From positions 1-64,000 of the forward strand of contig JAVJUA010000010.1 of the NCBI GenBank assembly GCA_040219935.1: a stretch of DNA of 64,000 nucleotides, written 5' to 3'. Position 1 is the first letter of the stretch. The number at the start of each line of letters is the position of its first letter. Made by a program: the position numbers and the translations under genes. The notes under the pieces were generated by a model, which was given only the letters and a program-made list of their open reading frames with translations, searched no databases and was not told the DNA's origin. Below, in pieces: positions 8,392-17,801 of this stretch. This stretch comes from UBA7803 sp040219935. GTDB lineage: Bacteria > Pseudomonadota > Gammaproteobacteria > Pseudomonadales > Azotimanducaceae.

Positions 8392-9303
8392 GTGACTGAG
8401 CCAGAACTACTGTCGTCTGCTGACATAGATGAGTTTCATAAAGAACTCTCGAACTGGGGGCGCTGGGGGACCGACGATCAGTTGGGAACTCTGAACCTGA
8501 TCACACCAGAGAAGCGTAAGCAGTCGGCACAGTGCATCCAGTCCGGCGTGGCGATCGGCTGTTCTCGTCCCCTGCCTACTGAGCCCGGGCCGCACAATCA
8601 GCGACCAGTCGAACATCACATGATTGGTACCTGTACCGAGGGGTGGGGGGGAGATTGGTTCGGCCTAGCGGTCCATGGCTTCGCCACCAGCCACATCGAC
8701 GCGCTCTGTCACATATTTCACCAGTCCAAGCTTTACAACGGCTATCCAATCGAAGAGGTCACGGCGCACGGTGCTCTAAAGCTATCTATCGATGCGCTGC
8801 GCGACGGCATAGTGTCGCGCGGGGTGCTTCTGGACATTCCGGGGGCGAAAGGCAGAGATCATCTCGAGCCAGGCGAACCCATACTGCTCGAGGACTTGAA
8901 GGAGGCGGAGCAATTTGGTCGGGTCGCGGTCGAACCGGGCGACGTGTTGTTCGTTCGAACTGGCCGCTGGAAGCTCTACGAGTCTCTGGGAGAAGTGCTG
9001 TCGCCAGATTCGCTTGCGGGGCTGCACGCGTCGTGTCTGCCCTGGCTCCACGAGCGAGGGATTGCAGCCCTGGGGAGTGATGCTATTTCGGACGTTCTAC
9101 CCTCCCGCGTCGAAGGCGTAATGATGCCTGTCCACAGTGTCGCGATTGCATCCATGGGCCTGCACCTGATCGATAACCTTGACTTCGAGCGTCTGTCTGA
9201 GGAGTGCCGGAGGCAGCAGCGTTGGGCGTTTCAGCTGGTCATCGCTCCGCTCGTGATCGAGCGCGCGACGGGCTCGCCTGTTACCCCGATTGCCATCTTC
9301 TGA
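8392..9303 (+). CDS. Cyclase-family metal-dependent hydrolase (PF04199)
   Basis: 303 aa from GTG 8392, chosen because AAGGAG (8380-8385) lies 6 nt upstream; 30 further codons upstream are open but lack a ribosome site. The N-terminal WGRWGTDDQLGTLNLITPEKR is typical of long bacterial 'putative cyclase' proteins. HGFATSHIDALCHIF is the HxxTHxDxxxH metal motif of the kynurenine-formamidase-like fold, and GDVLFVRTGR and SDAISDVLPS follow in the expected order. Family members hydrolyse amides, lactones or cyclic esters. Next to dikinase 1 (divergent) and just ahead of a lipocalin-like gene. Confidence 0.85.
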   Translation: MTEPELLSSADIDEFHKELSNWGRWGTDDQLGTLNLITPEKRKQSAQCIQSGVAIGCSRPLPTEPGPHNQRPVEHHMIGTCTEGWGGDWFGLAVHGFATSHIDALCHIFHQSKLYNGYPIEEVTAHGALKLSIDALRDGIVSRGVLLDIPGAKGRDHLEPGEPILLEDLKEAEQFGRVAVEPGDVLFVRTGRWKLYESLGEVLSPDSLAGLHASCLPWLHERGIAALGSDAISDVLPSRVEGVMMPVHSVAIASMGLHLIDNLDFERLSEECRRQQRWAFQLVIAPLVIERATGSPVTPIAIF

Positions 9304-9352
9304 GGGATGGCTGACGAGTTGCAATCAAGCAAAACCTAACCGGAGATTAACT

Positions 9353-10318
9353 ATGGTCCTGGCCGCTTCCGATGAGCTTCGCCATCCTCACGACGAGGAA
9401 TTCAACTGGCGCGAAAGCCTGTACTTCAATTTTGCTGACGGGCCCAACGGACTCGGCGGTTGGATCTACCTATGGGTTGTCCCGAACAAGCCGATGAAGA
9501 CCGGGATGCTCGTCAGCATTTACAAGGGCATAACAGATCGTCTGGACGCGAACACGGTTGCGGTCGAATCGCCCGGCCATCGCTATGTGGATCCGAACGG
9601 CAATTGGGTGTACTGCTTCAAGAAGGATGTGGAGCATCTGATTGATGCCGACTTTGACGATGTCGAGGTTTGCGGATTGCATATGGTGCGCACCAAGCCC
9701 CTGCAGTCATATCAGATCAAATTCTCTGATGACTCGGATAACTCCCTGGCGCTCTCGGCCGAATTCGCCATGGCGCCTTATGACTACGCAGACGGTGCCT
9801 TTCCTACGCCAGTTTGGGTCGCAACCAACCGTTACCACCGGACCTGGCGGGTCAAAGGGACGGCGAAAATCGCCGGCCAGACCTACAACATCGACACCAC
9901 CGGTGACTCGGACCACTCCTGGGGACGACGGGACATGGTCGAGTTCGCCAAGCACACTTTTAAGATGTGGTCGTTCCAGACTCCGAACGCCCGGAATTCA
10001 GTGTCGGTTATCGAACAGGGCGCTGGGCTATACATCGGATACGTGACAATCGACGACGTGGTACGTTCGGTGCAATCTATCGAGCATCGCGCCTCTTACA
10101 CGGACAAGGGCGTCCAGCAGAACATTGCTGTGAAGATCACCGATGTGGATGGTCGCGTCGTCGAAGCCAGGATGCCAGAGATGTTCTCTGCCATCGGTCA
10201 CGGCGAGTCTGGTAGCGTGTGGGGTTTCGAGGGTGTTGGCACGTATCAGGTAGAAGGCTGGGGCCCCTGTACGGGCATCGCATCCTATTTCTGGCCTCCG
10301 GGCATGAACCCGAAGTAG
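9353..10318 (+). CDS. Lipocalin-like DHSWG protein (probably DUF7064/DUF7065), copy 1
   Basis: 321 aa from ATG 9353, preceded by CGGAG. No signal peptide, so cytoplasmic. The N-terminal half has WRESLYFNFAD and GGWIYLWVVPNKPMKTGM; the C-terminal half has NIDTTGDSDHSWGRRD, the hallmark of a lipocalin-like fold related to CrtC/AttH. Function of the family is not established; relatives bind or hydrate isoprenoid-like molecules. Follows the cyclase gene by 49 nt, probably one operon. A paralogue at 13190 shares the whole architecture. The DUF assignment is from memory. Confidence 0.75.
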   Translation: MVLAASDELRHPHDEEFNWRESLYFNFADGPNGLGGWIYLWVVPNKPMKTGMLVSIYKGITDRLDANTVAVESPGHRYVDPNGNWVYCFKKDVEHLIDADFDDVEVCGLHMVRTKPLQSYQIKFSDDSDNSLALSAEFAMAPYDYADGAFPTPVWVATNRYHRTWRVKGTAKIAGQTYNIDTTGDSDHSWGRRDMVEFAKHTFKMWSFQTPNARNSVSVIEQGAGLYIGYVTIDDVVRSVQSIEHRASYTDKGVQQNIAVKITDVDGRVVEARMPEMFSAIGHGESGSVWGFEGVGTYQVEGWGPCTGIASYFWPPGMNPK

Positions 10319-10380
10319 CTGAGAATCGGACAGCCCTACGGTTGAGATCTTTCGGCGAAGGCAGGTGGGCCGGTGATGAG

Positions 10381-11643
10381 TCATGCGCTCGCCGACTCTC
10401 GTCTCAAGTGGCGGCCGGCATGCAGAAATGCAGCGGCCGCTACCCAGTAGGAGAACACCAGAATGGCGAGCGAATACGCCAAGCCGCTCTGACCGAATGC
10501 CTCGGCCAATAGATCACTGCCGAGCCCGACGAGTAGAGGCCCCAGCCCCAGCCCGAGTAGATTGATCGAAAAGAGCAGTACCGCAGATGCGGTAGCCCGC
10601 AGGTGCTGCGGAATGAAGCTGTAGGCGCCGGCGAATAGGGGGGCCGTGATTGCGTTCATGAGTAGGTTGAGGAGCGCCAAGAATATCAAGGCGACGATGA
10701 GGCTTGACGACAAGAATGCCCCCAGGGCGATAGGGCAGGCGGCGAGCGAGAATATGGCAGGTACCCACGCGTACCACGCCAAGCCTTTGCGCTGAGACAG
10801 TAGGTCCCCCAGGTAGCCACCAATGAACACGCCCAGGCTGGAAAACACGGCGACCAGAACCGCCAGAATGGCGCCCGCTTCGGTGAGACTGACGCCGTGG
10901 GTGCGGATCAGGAAGGGGGCCGTCCACTGAACCGCACCATATCCCCCGATGGCAACGAAGCCGCCAGCCAGCAAACAGTAGCGGAATGATTGAACGGCGA
11001 ATAGGTCGCTCAGGGATAGGAGCAACGAGGGTTGATCCGGTTGCACCGATCTTCGTACGGGCTCCCTTAGGAATATCGCAATCAGCGCGGCAAGCAGCAT
11101 GCCTGGAAGGCCGAGCACCAGGAATGCAGTGCGCCAGCCAAGAGTCTCGGCGATGCCTCCGCCCAGAAGAAACCCACAGAAAATTCCGGCCGGGACCCCG
11201 AATGAGTACACACTCAGCGCCCGGCCTCGTTCGGATTCCTTGAAGTAATCCATGATGAGTGAGTGGGCGGGCGGGGTTCCGCCTGCCTCACCAATGCCGA
11301 CGCCGACTCGCGCCATGAAAAGTTGCCAGTAGGTGGTTGCGACTCCACACAGTGCTGTCATGAGACTCCACACCGCCACGGATATGGACAGGAGCGACAA
11401 CCGGTGACCTCGGTCGGCGAGTCGCGCGAGCGGGATTCCAAGAGCTACGTAGAAGAAGGCGAAAGCCGGTCCGGTCAGAACTGCGATGTCGGTATCAGAC
11501 AACGAGAACTCAGCTTTGACGGGCTCAATCAGGATCGACAGCAACTGGCGGTCGAGGTAGTTGAAGAGCGACGCGAAGAACAGCAACGTCAGCGCAAGCC
11601 GTCGTCGCTCCAGTCCGGGGCCTAGTGCTGCGCCGTCATTCAT
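10381..11643 (-). CDS. MFS transporter, spinster/sugar-phosphate-like
   Basis: 420 aa with about 12 hydrophobic segments. The signature LFNYLDRQLLSILIEPVKAEFSLSD in helix 1 and PLARLADRGHR between helices 2 and 3 are those of the MFS group common in aromatic- and steroid-degrading bacteria. GRALSVYSFGVPAG and FRYCLLAGGFVAIGGYGAVQW mark later helices. Its start overlaps by 8 nt the end of the upstream unknown gene, implying translational coupling. Likely moves an organic acid or pathway intermediate across the inner membrane. Confidence 0.88.
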   Translation of the reverse strand: MNDGAALGPGLERRRLALTLLFFASLFNYLDRQLLSILIEPVKAEFSLSDTDIAVLTGPAFAFFYVALGIPLARLADRGHRLSLLSISVAVWSLMTALCGVATTYWQLFMARVGVGIGEAGGTPPAHSLIMDYFKESERGRALSVYSFGVPAGIFCGFLLGGGIAETLGWRTAFLVLGLPGMLLAALIAIFLREPVRRSVQPDQPSLLLSLSDLFAVQSFRYCLLAGGFVAIGGYGAVQWTAPFLIRTHGVSLTEAGAILAVLVAVFSSLGVFIGGYLGDLLSQRKGLAWYAWVPAIFSLAACPIALGAFLSSSLIVALIFLALLNLLMNAITAPLFAGAYSFIPQHLRATASAVLLFSINLLGLGLGPLLVGLGSDLLAEAFGQSGLAYSLAILVFSYWVAAAAFLHAGRHLRRESASA

Positions 11644-12046
11644 GGCGGATTGCGTCTCGATTGGTGCTGCCGTCGAGCATCAGGACGAAGCCGAAATCAA
11701 GGATCCGGGGGCGTGTTCTATCGTCGATCTGACCGAGCCAAAACGTATATGAGGATCTTCCGCTACGAAAGAGCATCCAGTCGCGGACATCCAGCGGGAT
11801 GGCGTGGGAAAGCGCGCGGCCGATGATCCGAAACTTTACTTCGGCCAGAATCTGCAGGTTCACGTACGCCACTGGCACTGAGCGTGACTCAGTGACTATA
11901 CTTTCATTGCGAAACCCCGCGCCGCCAATGCACTGGCGGATCAGGTGGATGTGGTGGGAGTAGCGGAAGTTGAACGTGACAAAATCGAGGAAACTATTCC
12001 TCTGCTTGTCGTCGACAGGCAGACTCGCGCAGAGGAAGTCTGCCAT
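11636..12046 (-). CDS. Hypothetical protein coupled to the MFS gene
   Basis: 136 aa from the internal ATG at 12046, preceded by AAAGGGGG; an ATG at 12211 would give 191 aa. The sequence has clustered His (YSHHIHLIRQ), hydrophobic strands and a C-terminal RPRILDFGFVLMLDG. No signal peptide or membrane segment, and I recognise no family. Its last 8 nt overlap the MFS start, and it lies between the SDR and MFS genes on the same strand. Possibly a small enzyme or binding protein of the same pathway. Confidence 0.5.
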   Translation of the reverse strand: MADFLCASLPVDDKQRNSFLDFVTFNFRYSHHIHLIRQCIGGAGFRNESIVTESRSVPVAYVNLQILAEVKFRIIGRALSHAIPLDVRDWMLFRSGRSSYTFWLGQIDDRTRPRILDFGFVLMLDGSTNRDAIRHE

Positions 12047-12289
12047 TTCGAGAAATCCCCCTTTCTTCGTGCACGGTTCTAGCTGCACCAACGGGCCACC
12101 CTTGCCGGCAGAGTGATAGGCGACGGGAGCCTCTCTAGCATTGGGCGAATGCCAGCCTGAACCAGTGAGCGACTGGCAATGCCATTGCCGATCATGATGG
12201 ACAGCGACCATTGGGAATCAGGTCTCGTGCTTTGCGGTGGGAACTGCGACGCTTGGTGTGGCTTGCGTGCCCGACGGCCTTCCATTTGC

Positions 12290-13063
12290 TCATCGGGTCT
12301 GGCCACCGTCGACGACCAGAAGGGAGCCAGTTAGGAAGCTGGCCGCCGGGCTCAGCGCGAAGACCGTCATCCGGGCAATCTCAGCTGGTTCGCCGAAGCG
12401 CCCAAGAGGAACCTCGCGATTGATCCAACGCTCCCAGGCGTCACCGCGCGGTCCACTGAGTCTGGATTCCCACTCACCTCCGGGAAACAGGACATTCCCG
12501 GGAGCGATCGTATTGACGCGAATGCCTGACGGCCCAGCCAGTCGAGCGAGTTCGGCGCCGAGGTGGTTGAGCGCGGCCTTTGACGTCCCGTAGGTGAGTG
12601 GCGCTCCCATTGCGGCGACCCCGGCGATCGAACTAATCATCACGATGGACCCGACGCGTCTCGGAGTCATTCTTCGTAGCGCCCCGCGGGCGAGGCGGAA
12701 GCTGGCACCGATGTTCTGATTCAGACCTGCATACCAAGTGTCGTCGTCCACTTCGAATCCTGGTGGGCAGGGGTGGATACCAACGTTCGCAACCAGGCCA
12801 AAAATCTCACCGAACTCAGACTCGCACTGCTGAAGGGCACGTTCGACGTCGGGGGTGTGGCGCATATCTCCGGAGATTCCCCAGGCACGATCGTTGCCAT
12901 ACTCGGTACGCAGTCGTTGAATGGTGAGTTCCAGCGCGTCTGAGCCCCGCGCGGTCAGTGCGACTCGAGCACCTTCCTGCAGACAGACTTCGGCAATCCC
13001 TAAGCCAATTCCACGACTGCCGCCTGCGACGAAAACGACACGGCCCTCTAGTCCAAGATCCAT
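12290..13063 (-). CDS. Short-chain dehydrogenase/reductase
   Basis: 257 aa from ATG 13063, preceded by a G-rich site; an upstream in-frame start at 13108 is less likely. Classical SDR: NAD(P)-binding AGGSRGIGLGIAE near residue 14, the NNAG-equivalent NVGIHP, active-site SS...YGTSK (Tyr and Lys near 157 and 161) and C-terminal LLVVDGGQTR. The cofactor loop LTARGSD suggests NADP, not certain. Divergent from the second lipocalin-like gene. Probably oxidises or reduces an alcohol or ketone in the pathway. Confidence 0.88.
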   Translation of the reverse strand: MDLGLEGRVVFVAGGSRGIGLGIAEVCLQEGARVALTARGSDALELTIQRLRTEYGNDRAWGISGDMRHTPDVERALQQCESEFGEIFGLVANVGIHPCPPGFEVDDDTWYAGLNQNIGASFRLARGALRRMTPRRVGSIVMISSIAGVAAMGAPLTYGTSKAALNHLGAELARLAGPSGIRVNTIAPGNVLFPGGEWESRLSGPRGDAWERWINREVPLGRFGEPAEIARMTVFALSPAASFLTGSLLVVDGGQTR

Positions 13064-13131
13064 CCGGGTTTTTCCCCCCACGATCCAATGGTTGATCGAT
13101 CGCACCACGTGGCGAACCGATCAAATAGGCC

Positions 13132-13161
13132 TTGACGTTATACACCAGTAGAAGATATACA
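13132..13161 (+). promoter_or_regulatory. Sigma70-type promoter for the 13.2-20 kb operon
   Basis: TTGACG (13132-13137), 18-nt spacer, TATACA (13156-13161), followed 28 nt later by an ATG with GGGGAG at a good distance. Just upstream are an interrupted repeat TTGATCG (13092-13098)/CGATCAA (13118-13124) and a CCACGTGG palindrome, possible regulator sites. Confidence 0.5.
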
Positions 13162-13189
13162 GTCGACTAAATTCGAGGGGAGAACGAGC

Positions 13190-14197
13190 ATGGTTCTGAA
13201 AGCGCGTGATGAGCTGCGCCATGAGTGGGATGACGATCCTCTCTGGCGCGAGAGCTGGTACTGGAACTTCTCCGATCCGAAGAACGAAATTGGTGCATGG
13301 CTCTATCTTTGGGTGGTACCGAATCAGCCCATGAAGTCGGGCATGCTCGTATGCTTCTACCATGGCTTGGCCGCGGACTTCGACTCTACCGAAGTGGCCT
13401 TCCAGTCACCGGGTCACGTGCACAGGGGGCCTGATGGTAGCTGGGTGTACTGCTACAAACAGGATGTGGCGGAGCTCTTTCAGCAGGACGTGGACGACGT
13501 TTCCTTCTGTGGCCTTTCGATCAAGAAGATTGAAGAACTAAAACGATATCTGATTGAGTTCGATGACGGAGAGAATGCGCGGTTCAGGTTTGATTGCGAG
13601 TACCTAACGCGACCATGGGACTTTGCGGACAACATTCATCCCACCCCGCGATGGCTGGCCAAGGATCGGTATCACCGCGGCTGGATGGCCAAAGGGGATC
13701 TCGCGATTGGCGGAAGGTCGTACTCAATCTCCACCACCGGTGATTCCGATCATTCCTGGGGCACACGTGACTCGGGAATCTTTCAGGAGAATTCCCTCAA
13801 GACTTATGCGCTGCAAAGCGAAGACGGTGAGCTAACTGTCAAGGCTCAGATGCTCGGTCCTCCGGGCAAGGAGCTGCCTCGCGGCTACATCGCTTTGGGC
13901 CGGGATATGCAGGCCGTGAAGCGAATCGATCAGTCATCCCGGTATCACCCCAATGGGCTCATGCATGACATCTCTTTGCGAGTCGAAGACGTAGCGGGGC
14001 GCGTGATCGAGGCCAGTATGGGTGAGTTGTATGGCGCAGTGGCGGGCGGCGGACCGAACGTCGGCTTCGAAGGCGCTGGTCTGTGGAGCGTGAAGGATTG
14101 GGGTCCGTGTGCGGGCTTAGCGTCGTGCTGGTGGGCGAATGGGATCACACGCGAGCAGTTGCACAAGGGGCTGGCTGGGAAGACCGAGCTTGGGTAG
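13190..14197 (+). CDS. Lipocalin-like DHSWG protein (probably DUF7064/DUF7065), copy 2
   Basis: 335 aa. Aligns end to end with the 9353 protein: MVLKARDELRHEWDDDPLWRES against MVLAASDELRHPHDEEFNWRES, YLWVVPNQPMKSGM, WLAKDRYHRGW and TTGDSDHSWGTRD. Cytoplasmic. First gene of a run in which dikinase 2 follows 4 nt after its stop, so the lipocalin-like protein and the dikinase are probably made together. Function unknown; binding or conversion of the dikinase substrate is a reasonable guess. Confidence 0.75.
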   Translation: MVLKARDELRHEWDDDPLWRESWYWNFSDPKNEIGAWLYLWVVPNQPMKSGMLVCFYHGLAADFDSTEVAFQSPGHVHRGPDGSWVYCYKQDVAELFQQDVDDVSFCGLSIKKIEELKRYLIEFDDGENARFRFDCEYLTRPWDFADNIHPTPRWLAKDRYHRGWMAKGDLAIGGRSYSISTTGDSDHSWGTRDSGIFQENSLKTYALQSEDGELTVKAQMLGPPGKELPRGYIALGRDMQAVKRIDQSSRYHPNGLMHDISLRVEDVAGRVIEASMGELYGAVAGGGPNVGFEGAGLWSVKDWGPCAGLASCWWANGITREQLHKGLAGKTELG

Positions 14198-14201
14198 TGC
14201 G

Positions 14202-16760
14202 GTGACCAGTGAAGCATTCAACACGGAATGGATGGTCCACCCGACGGATCCTGCCTGTCTTCAGGAATCCATAGTAGGTGGCAAGGCGGTGTCGCTCGGG
14301 CGTCTCTGCCGGATGGGCGTGCAGGTTCCGCCTTTCGTTGTGGTCTCGACGGCAGCGCACCGCAGAATGGCGGTAGGTGGACCCGACACGTCTCTGCACT
14401 CTGAAGTCAGCAAAGCGCTGGCTAGCATCGGTTCGCCGGCAGTATTGGCGGTGCGCTCTTCGGCCGTGGGCGAGGATGCGGCGGATCATTCCTTCGCGGG
14501 CCTTTACCACACTTCGCTTGGGGTATCGGGTATCGATGCCGTCATGGATGCAATTGAGGAGTGCTGGGATTCCTTTAACCGTGAGGCCGCCATAGGGTAT
14601 CGCGAAATGCTCGGTGGCGACCGCGCCGATGGCGCAATGGCCGTCATTCTTCAGCAAATGATCGTTGGTCAGTGGTCCGGCGTTTGTTTTACGGCGGATC
14701 CCGTTTCTCTCGCATTGTCGCGCGGGGTAGTCAACGCGGTTCCCGGAGTGGGCGAGGCTCTGGTCTCCGGAGAGGTAAACCCAGAGGAAATCGCCGTCTC
14801 TACGGTGGATGGCCAAATCCTGAGCCGTCAGCCTGGCGACGCATCAGAACCTTTTCCCGAACAGGCTCTGCGTGCTGTTTGGCAAGCCTCCCAGATGATC
14901 GCGCGTCAACTCGGTTTTCCACAGGACACAGAGTGGACCTGGCGCGACGGTGAGCTGTTCATCCTGCAGAGCCGGCCGATCACCAACATCGCGGATGTGT
15001 TCTATAGCCGGCCGCTCGAGCCCTGGCACGAGGATGTTGGGGCGTCCCCGGACGACCCAGGCCGGCTCTGGTCGCGAATGCTGGCCGACGAGACCTGGGT
15101 GTCGCCGATCAGTCCATTGTTCTACAACGTGCACAACAGCACGCCGGGCAGGTTGGCGTTTATACGCTCTCACGGTGACCACTCGCCGCTGCCACCGGAC
15201 ATTTTCAAGTATCACCGAGCTACCGCCTACGTCGATGTCCGAATCATTCAGCGCATGTACGAGTTCCAGCCGCGCATAGCGCGGATCCGTGGTGTGCAAA
15301 ACTTTCTCCCGAAGGATATGCAGAAGGACCTGCGTGAGGCGCCGTTCAGGTGGGCTGGTCGGTTGCGGCGAGTACTGAGCTACGAGTTCAACAACCGGCG
15401 AATGAGGTCTTTCTTCCACAACTACCGCTATGTGGAGCGGCAATGGCCGGACTATGTGGCCAAGAGCAATCGATGGCTAGAAACCAATCTCGATGAGCTA
15501 TCGCTGAGTCAACTGCGATCGCACCAGGCGCAAGTGCAATCTGCAATGGCGGAGGTTGGCCCGCCATGTGCAATCGCTGTGCTTTCCCATGCCTCCGACG
15601 TGCATCTTTTGCTTACCGGCTTACTAAATCGCTGGTGCCCATCTCTCAGTGCCGATGGCGAAACGTTGTACGCCAGGATCAGCTCGGGGCTGGATGGTAG
15701 CGAGACGGTTCGCGAGAGTGAGGCACTCTGGCAGTTTGCGCGCCGTCTGCGAGACCTTGGTGATGCGATCGCAGATAGGGTCCAGCGCTCAAGCTGGCAA
15801 GAGTTCAGGCGCCAGCTAGCGGAACTCCCCGGCGGCAGGGGCTTGGTCACCGACATTGAGCGATTCTGGCATGACCATCGGCATCTTGGGTCTTCATACA
15901 AGGATCTGATCTGGCCTCGCTGGGGTGATGACATAGATCTGCTGCTCGAGGTCATCAAGGGCTATGCCGCCAGTGCTGCGGAGCGACCTACAACGGTACA
16001 CGCGCGCAGCGCCTCTGCACGGCGAGCGTCCCAGGCCGAAATACTCTCCAGTCTTCGGGGGCCTCTAGCACCCCTACGCCGACAGGTGCTGCGCTTCCTG
16101 TTCAAGTTCAACGAACGTTACATGGCGGTTCGCGACAATCATCGCTTCTACGTAGATCGAAACTGGTACGAACTGCGTCGCATATACCGCGCCTATGGTC
16201 GGCATCTATGCGAACTCGGCATTCTGAATGATGCCGACGACATCTTCTTTCTGGGCGTTAAAGAGATCGACGACGGGCTTCACGAGGGGCTCGATGCGGA
16301 GGAGGCGCAGCGACGGATTATCGTCCGCAAGCGCACGTGGAAGCACACGCTGAGGGAGCAGGGTCCAAAGTTCCTCAAAGGTTGGAGCCCGTTTGAGGAT
16401 GCGACTCAGGACGGCGAGGATTTCATTCGTGGAATCGCTGCCAGTCCGGGCTCCGCGGTCGGCACCGCGCGGGTGATTTACCAGGTCAGCGAACTTTCAT
16501 CCGTAAGGGATGGTGACATCCTGGTGACCCGCCAGACCGACCCATCTTGGACAACCGTGTTTGGAAGAATCGGCGCTCTGGTACTGGAGACGGGTGGTGT
16601 GCTTTCGCACGGCACGTCACTTTGTCGCGAGTACGGGCTGCCGTGTGTGACGGCCGTCGAGCGAGCCACTGTAAGAATTCCGAACGGAGCGCGGATTGAA
16701 GTGATTGGGAGTGAAGGCGTTGTCCGACTTCTCGACAGCGTAGCTGACGAGACCAGTTGA
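14202..16760 (+). CDS. PEP/pyruvate-binding dikinase, rifampin-phosphotransferase-like (copy 2)
   Basis: 852 aa from GTG 14202, chosen because it lies 4 nt after the upstream stop and matches the N-terminus of copy 1; ATG 14232 is possible. N-terminal ATP-grasp domain (VGGKAVSLGRLCRMGVQVP, VRSSAVGEDAADHSFAGLYHT, LQSRPITN), a ~440-residue middle domain, and a His domain TGGVLSHGTSLCREYGLPCV (about H803). Strongly similar to copy 1, including SPISPLFYNVHN and HLGSSYKDLIWPRWGDD in the middle domain, so the two probably act on related substrates. Confidence 0.87.
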   Translation: MTSEAFNTEWMVHPTDPACLQESIVGGKAVSLGRLCRMGVQVPPFVVVSTAAHRRMAVGGPDTSLHSEVSKALASIGSPAVLAVRSSAVGEDAADHSFAGLYHTSLGVSGIDAVMDAIEECWDSFNREAAIGYREMLGGDRADGAMAVILQQMIVGQWSGVCFTADPVSLALSRGVVNAVPGVGEALVSGEVNPEEIAVSTVDGQILSRQPGDASEPFPEQALRAVWQASQMIARQLGFPQDTEWTWRDGELFILQSRPITNIADVFYSRPLEPWHEDVGASPDDPGRLWSRMLADETWVSPISPLFYNVHNSTPGRLAFIRSHGDHSPLPPDIFKYHRATAYVDVRIIQRMYEFQPRIARIRGVQNFLPKDMQKDLREAPFRWAGRLRRVLSYEFNNRRMRSFFHNYRYVERQWPDYVAKSNRWLETNLDELSLSQLRSHQAQVQSAMAEVGPPCAIAVLSHASDVHLLLTGLLNRWCPSLSADGETLYARISSGLDGSETVRESEALWQFARRLRDLGDAIADRVQRSSWQEFRRQLAELPGGRGLVTDIERFWHDHRHLGSSYKDLIWPRWGDDIDLLLEVIKGYAASAAERPTTVHARSASARRASQAEILSSLRGPLAPLRRQVLRFLFKFNERYMAVRDNHRFYVDRNWYELRRIYRAYGRHLCELGILNDADDIFFLGVKEIDDGLHEGLDAEEAQRRIIVRKRTWKHTLREQGPKFLKGWSPFEDATQDGEDFIRGIAASPGSAVGTARVIYQVSELSSVRDGDILVTRQTDPSWTTVFGRIGALVLETGGVLSHGTSLCREYGLPCVTAVERATVRIPNGARIEVIGSEGVVRLLDSVADETS

Positions 16761-16781
16761 CAGGGGCAGGAGGTTCAAACG

Positions 16782-17699
16782 GTGGAATACCAACTAGTGA
16801 CTGACGGTCTTCAGTTCCCTGAGGGTCCAATCGCTATGTCCGACGGAACTGTGCTGCTCGTCGAGATTCGACGAGGCACATTGACTCGGGTGCACCCGGA
16901 CGGGCGGCAGGAGATTGTCGCGGAACTGGGTGGAGGCCCGAATGGTGCGGCTATAGGGCCGGATGGCGCGGTGTACGTGGCGAACAACGGCGGCTTTGAG
17001 TGGATTGTGACTCCAGATGGCTCGTATACCACTCACGGCGCCGCCCCCAGTGGCTATGTCAGTGGCTCAATACAGCGGGTAGACCTGGATACCGGCCGAA
17101 CCACCACGCTGTATACAGAATGCGATGGCAAGCCGCTGCGCGGTCCCAACGACCTGGTTTTCGATTCGGATGGAGGTTTCTGGTTTAGCGATCCGGGAAA
17201 GACCAGCGACGACACGCAGCAGCATGGACATCTGCTTTATGCCCGCCCTGATGGATCGATGATCCGGCGGGTGCGGGACCGCATGGTGACGCCAAACGGC
17301 GTTGGGTTGTCTCCGGACCAGAAAAGGCTGTACGTGGCGGAGACCCTGACGTGCCGTCTGTGGGAGTTCCATGTGCGTTCTCCTGGAGTCATCGACGAAC
17401 CTTCCGCGGCTTGGGACGAGGGTGTGTTCGGGCCTCTTCCCGGAAAGCAGATGCTGGACAGCATTGCTATCGAAGCAGATGGGCGAGTGTGCGTCGGCAC
17501 CTTGCGGTTCGGCGGGATCTCTGTGTTCGACACGCGTATCGGAGCTGTCGAGCAGCATGTACTCCCCGACCCCATGGTGACGAACATCTGCTTTGGTGGA
17601 GAGGACATGATGGATGCTTGGATCACCGGGTCAAGCACAGGTTGTCTGTACAAATGTCGTTGGACGCGGCCAGGACTGAAGCTGAATTTCAATGCGTGA
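16782..17699 (+). CDS. SMP-30/gluconolactonase-family hydrolase
   Basis: 305 aa from GTG 16782 with AGGAGG 9 nt upstream. Six-bladed propeller signatures: LQFPEGPIAMSDG near the start (metal Glu), GGGPNGAAIGPDG, LRGPNDLVFDSDGGFWFSDPG (metal Asn and Asp), and TPNGVGLSPDQKRLYVAET. No signal peptide, so cytoplasmic. Family members open lactone rings with a divalent metal. It follows dikinase 2 by 21 nt in the same operon and suggests a lactone intermediate. Confidence 0.88.
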   Translation: MEYQLVTDGLQFPEGPIAMSDGTVLLVEIRRGTLTRVHPDGRQEIVAELGGGPNGAAIGPDGAVYVANNGGFEWIVTPDGSYTTHGAAPSGYVSGSIQRVDLDTGRTTTLYTECDGKPLRGPNDLVFDSDGGFWFSDPGKTSDDTQQHGHLLYARPDGSMIRRVRDRMVTPNGVGLSPDQKRLYVAETLTCRLWEFHVRSPGVIDEPSAAWDEGVFGPLPGKQMLDSIAIEADGRVCVGTLRFGGISVFDTRIGAVEQHVLPDPMVTNICFGGEDMMDAWITGSSTGCLYKCRWTRPGLKLNFNA

Positions 17700-17801
17700 G
17701 GGTCGAGCCTAACGAGATGCGGCTCATCGCAATGATGCTGACTGATGCGATCAGCCAGTCGGCTGGTGTGCCAACTGTTGAGAAACGTAGGGAGAGGATC
17801 A

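Noticed and set aside
13092..13124. Interrupted inverted repeat TTGATCG/CGATCAA as operator
   Set aside because: The left arm lies beside the SDR start region, arms are short and the centre is not symmetric, so it is mentioned only as context for the promoter.
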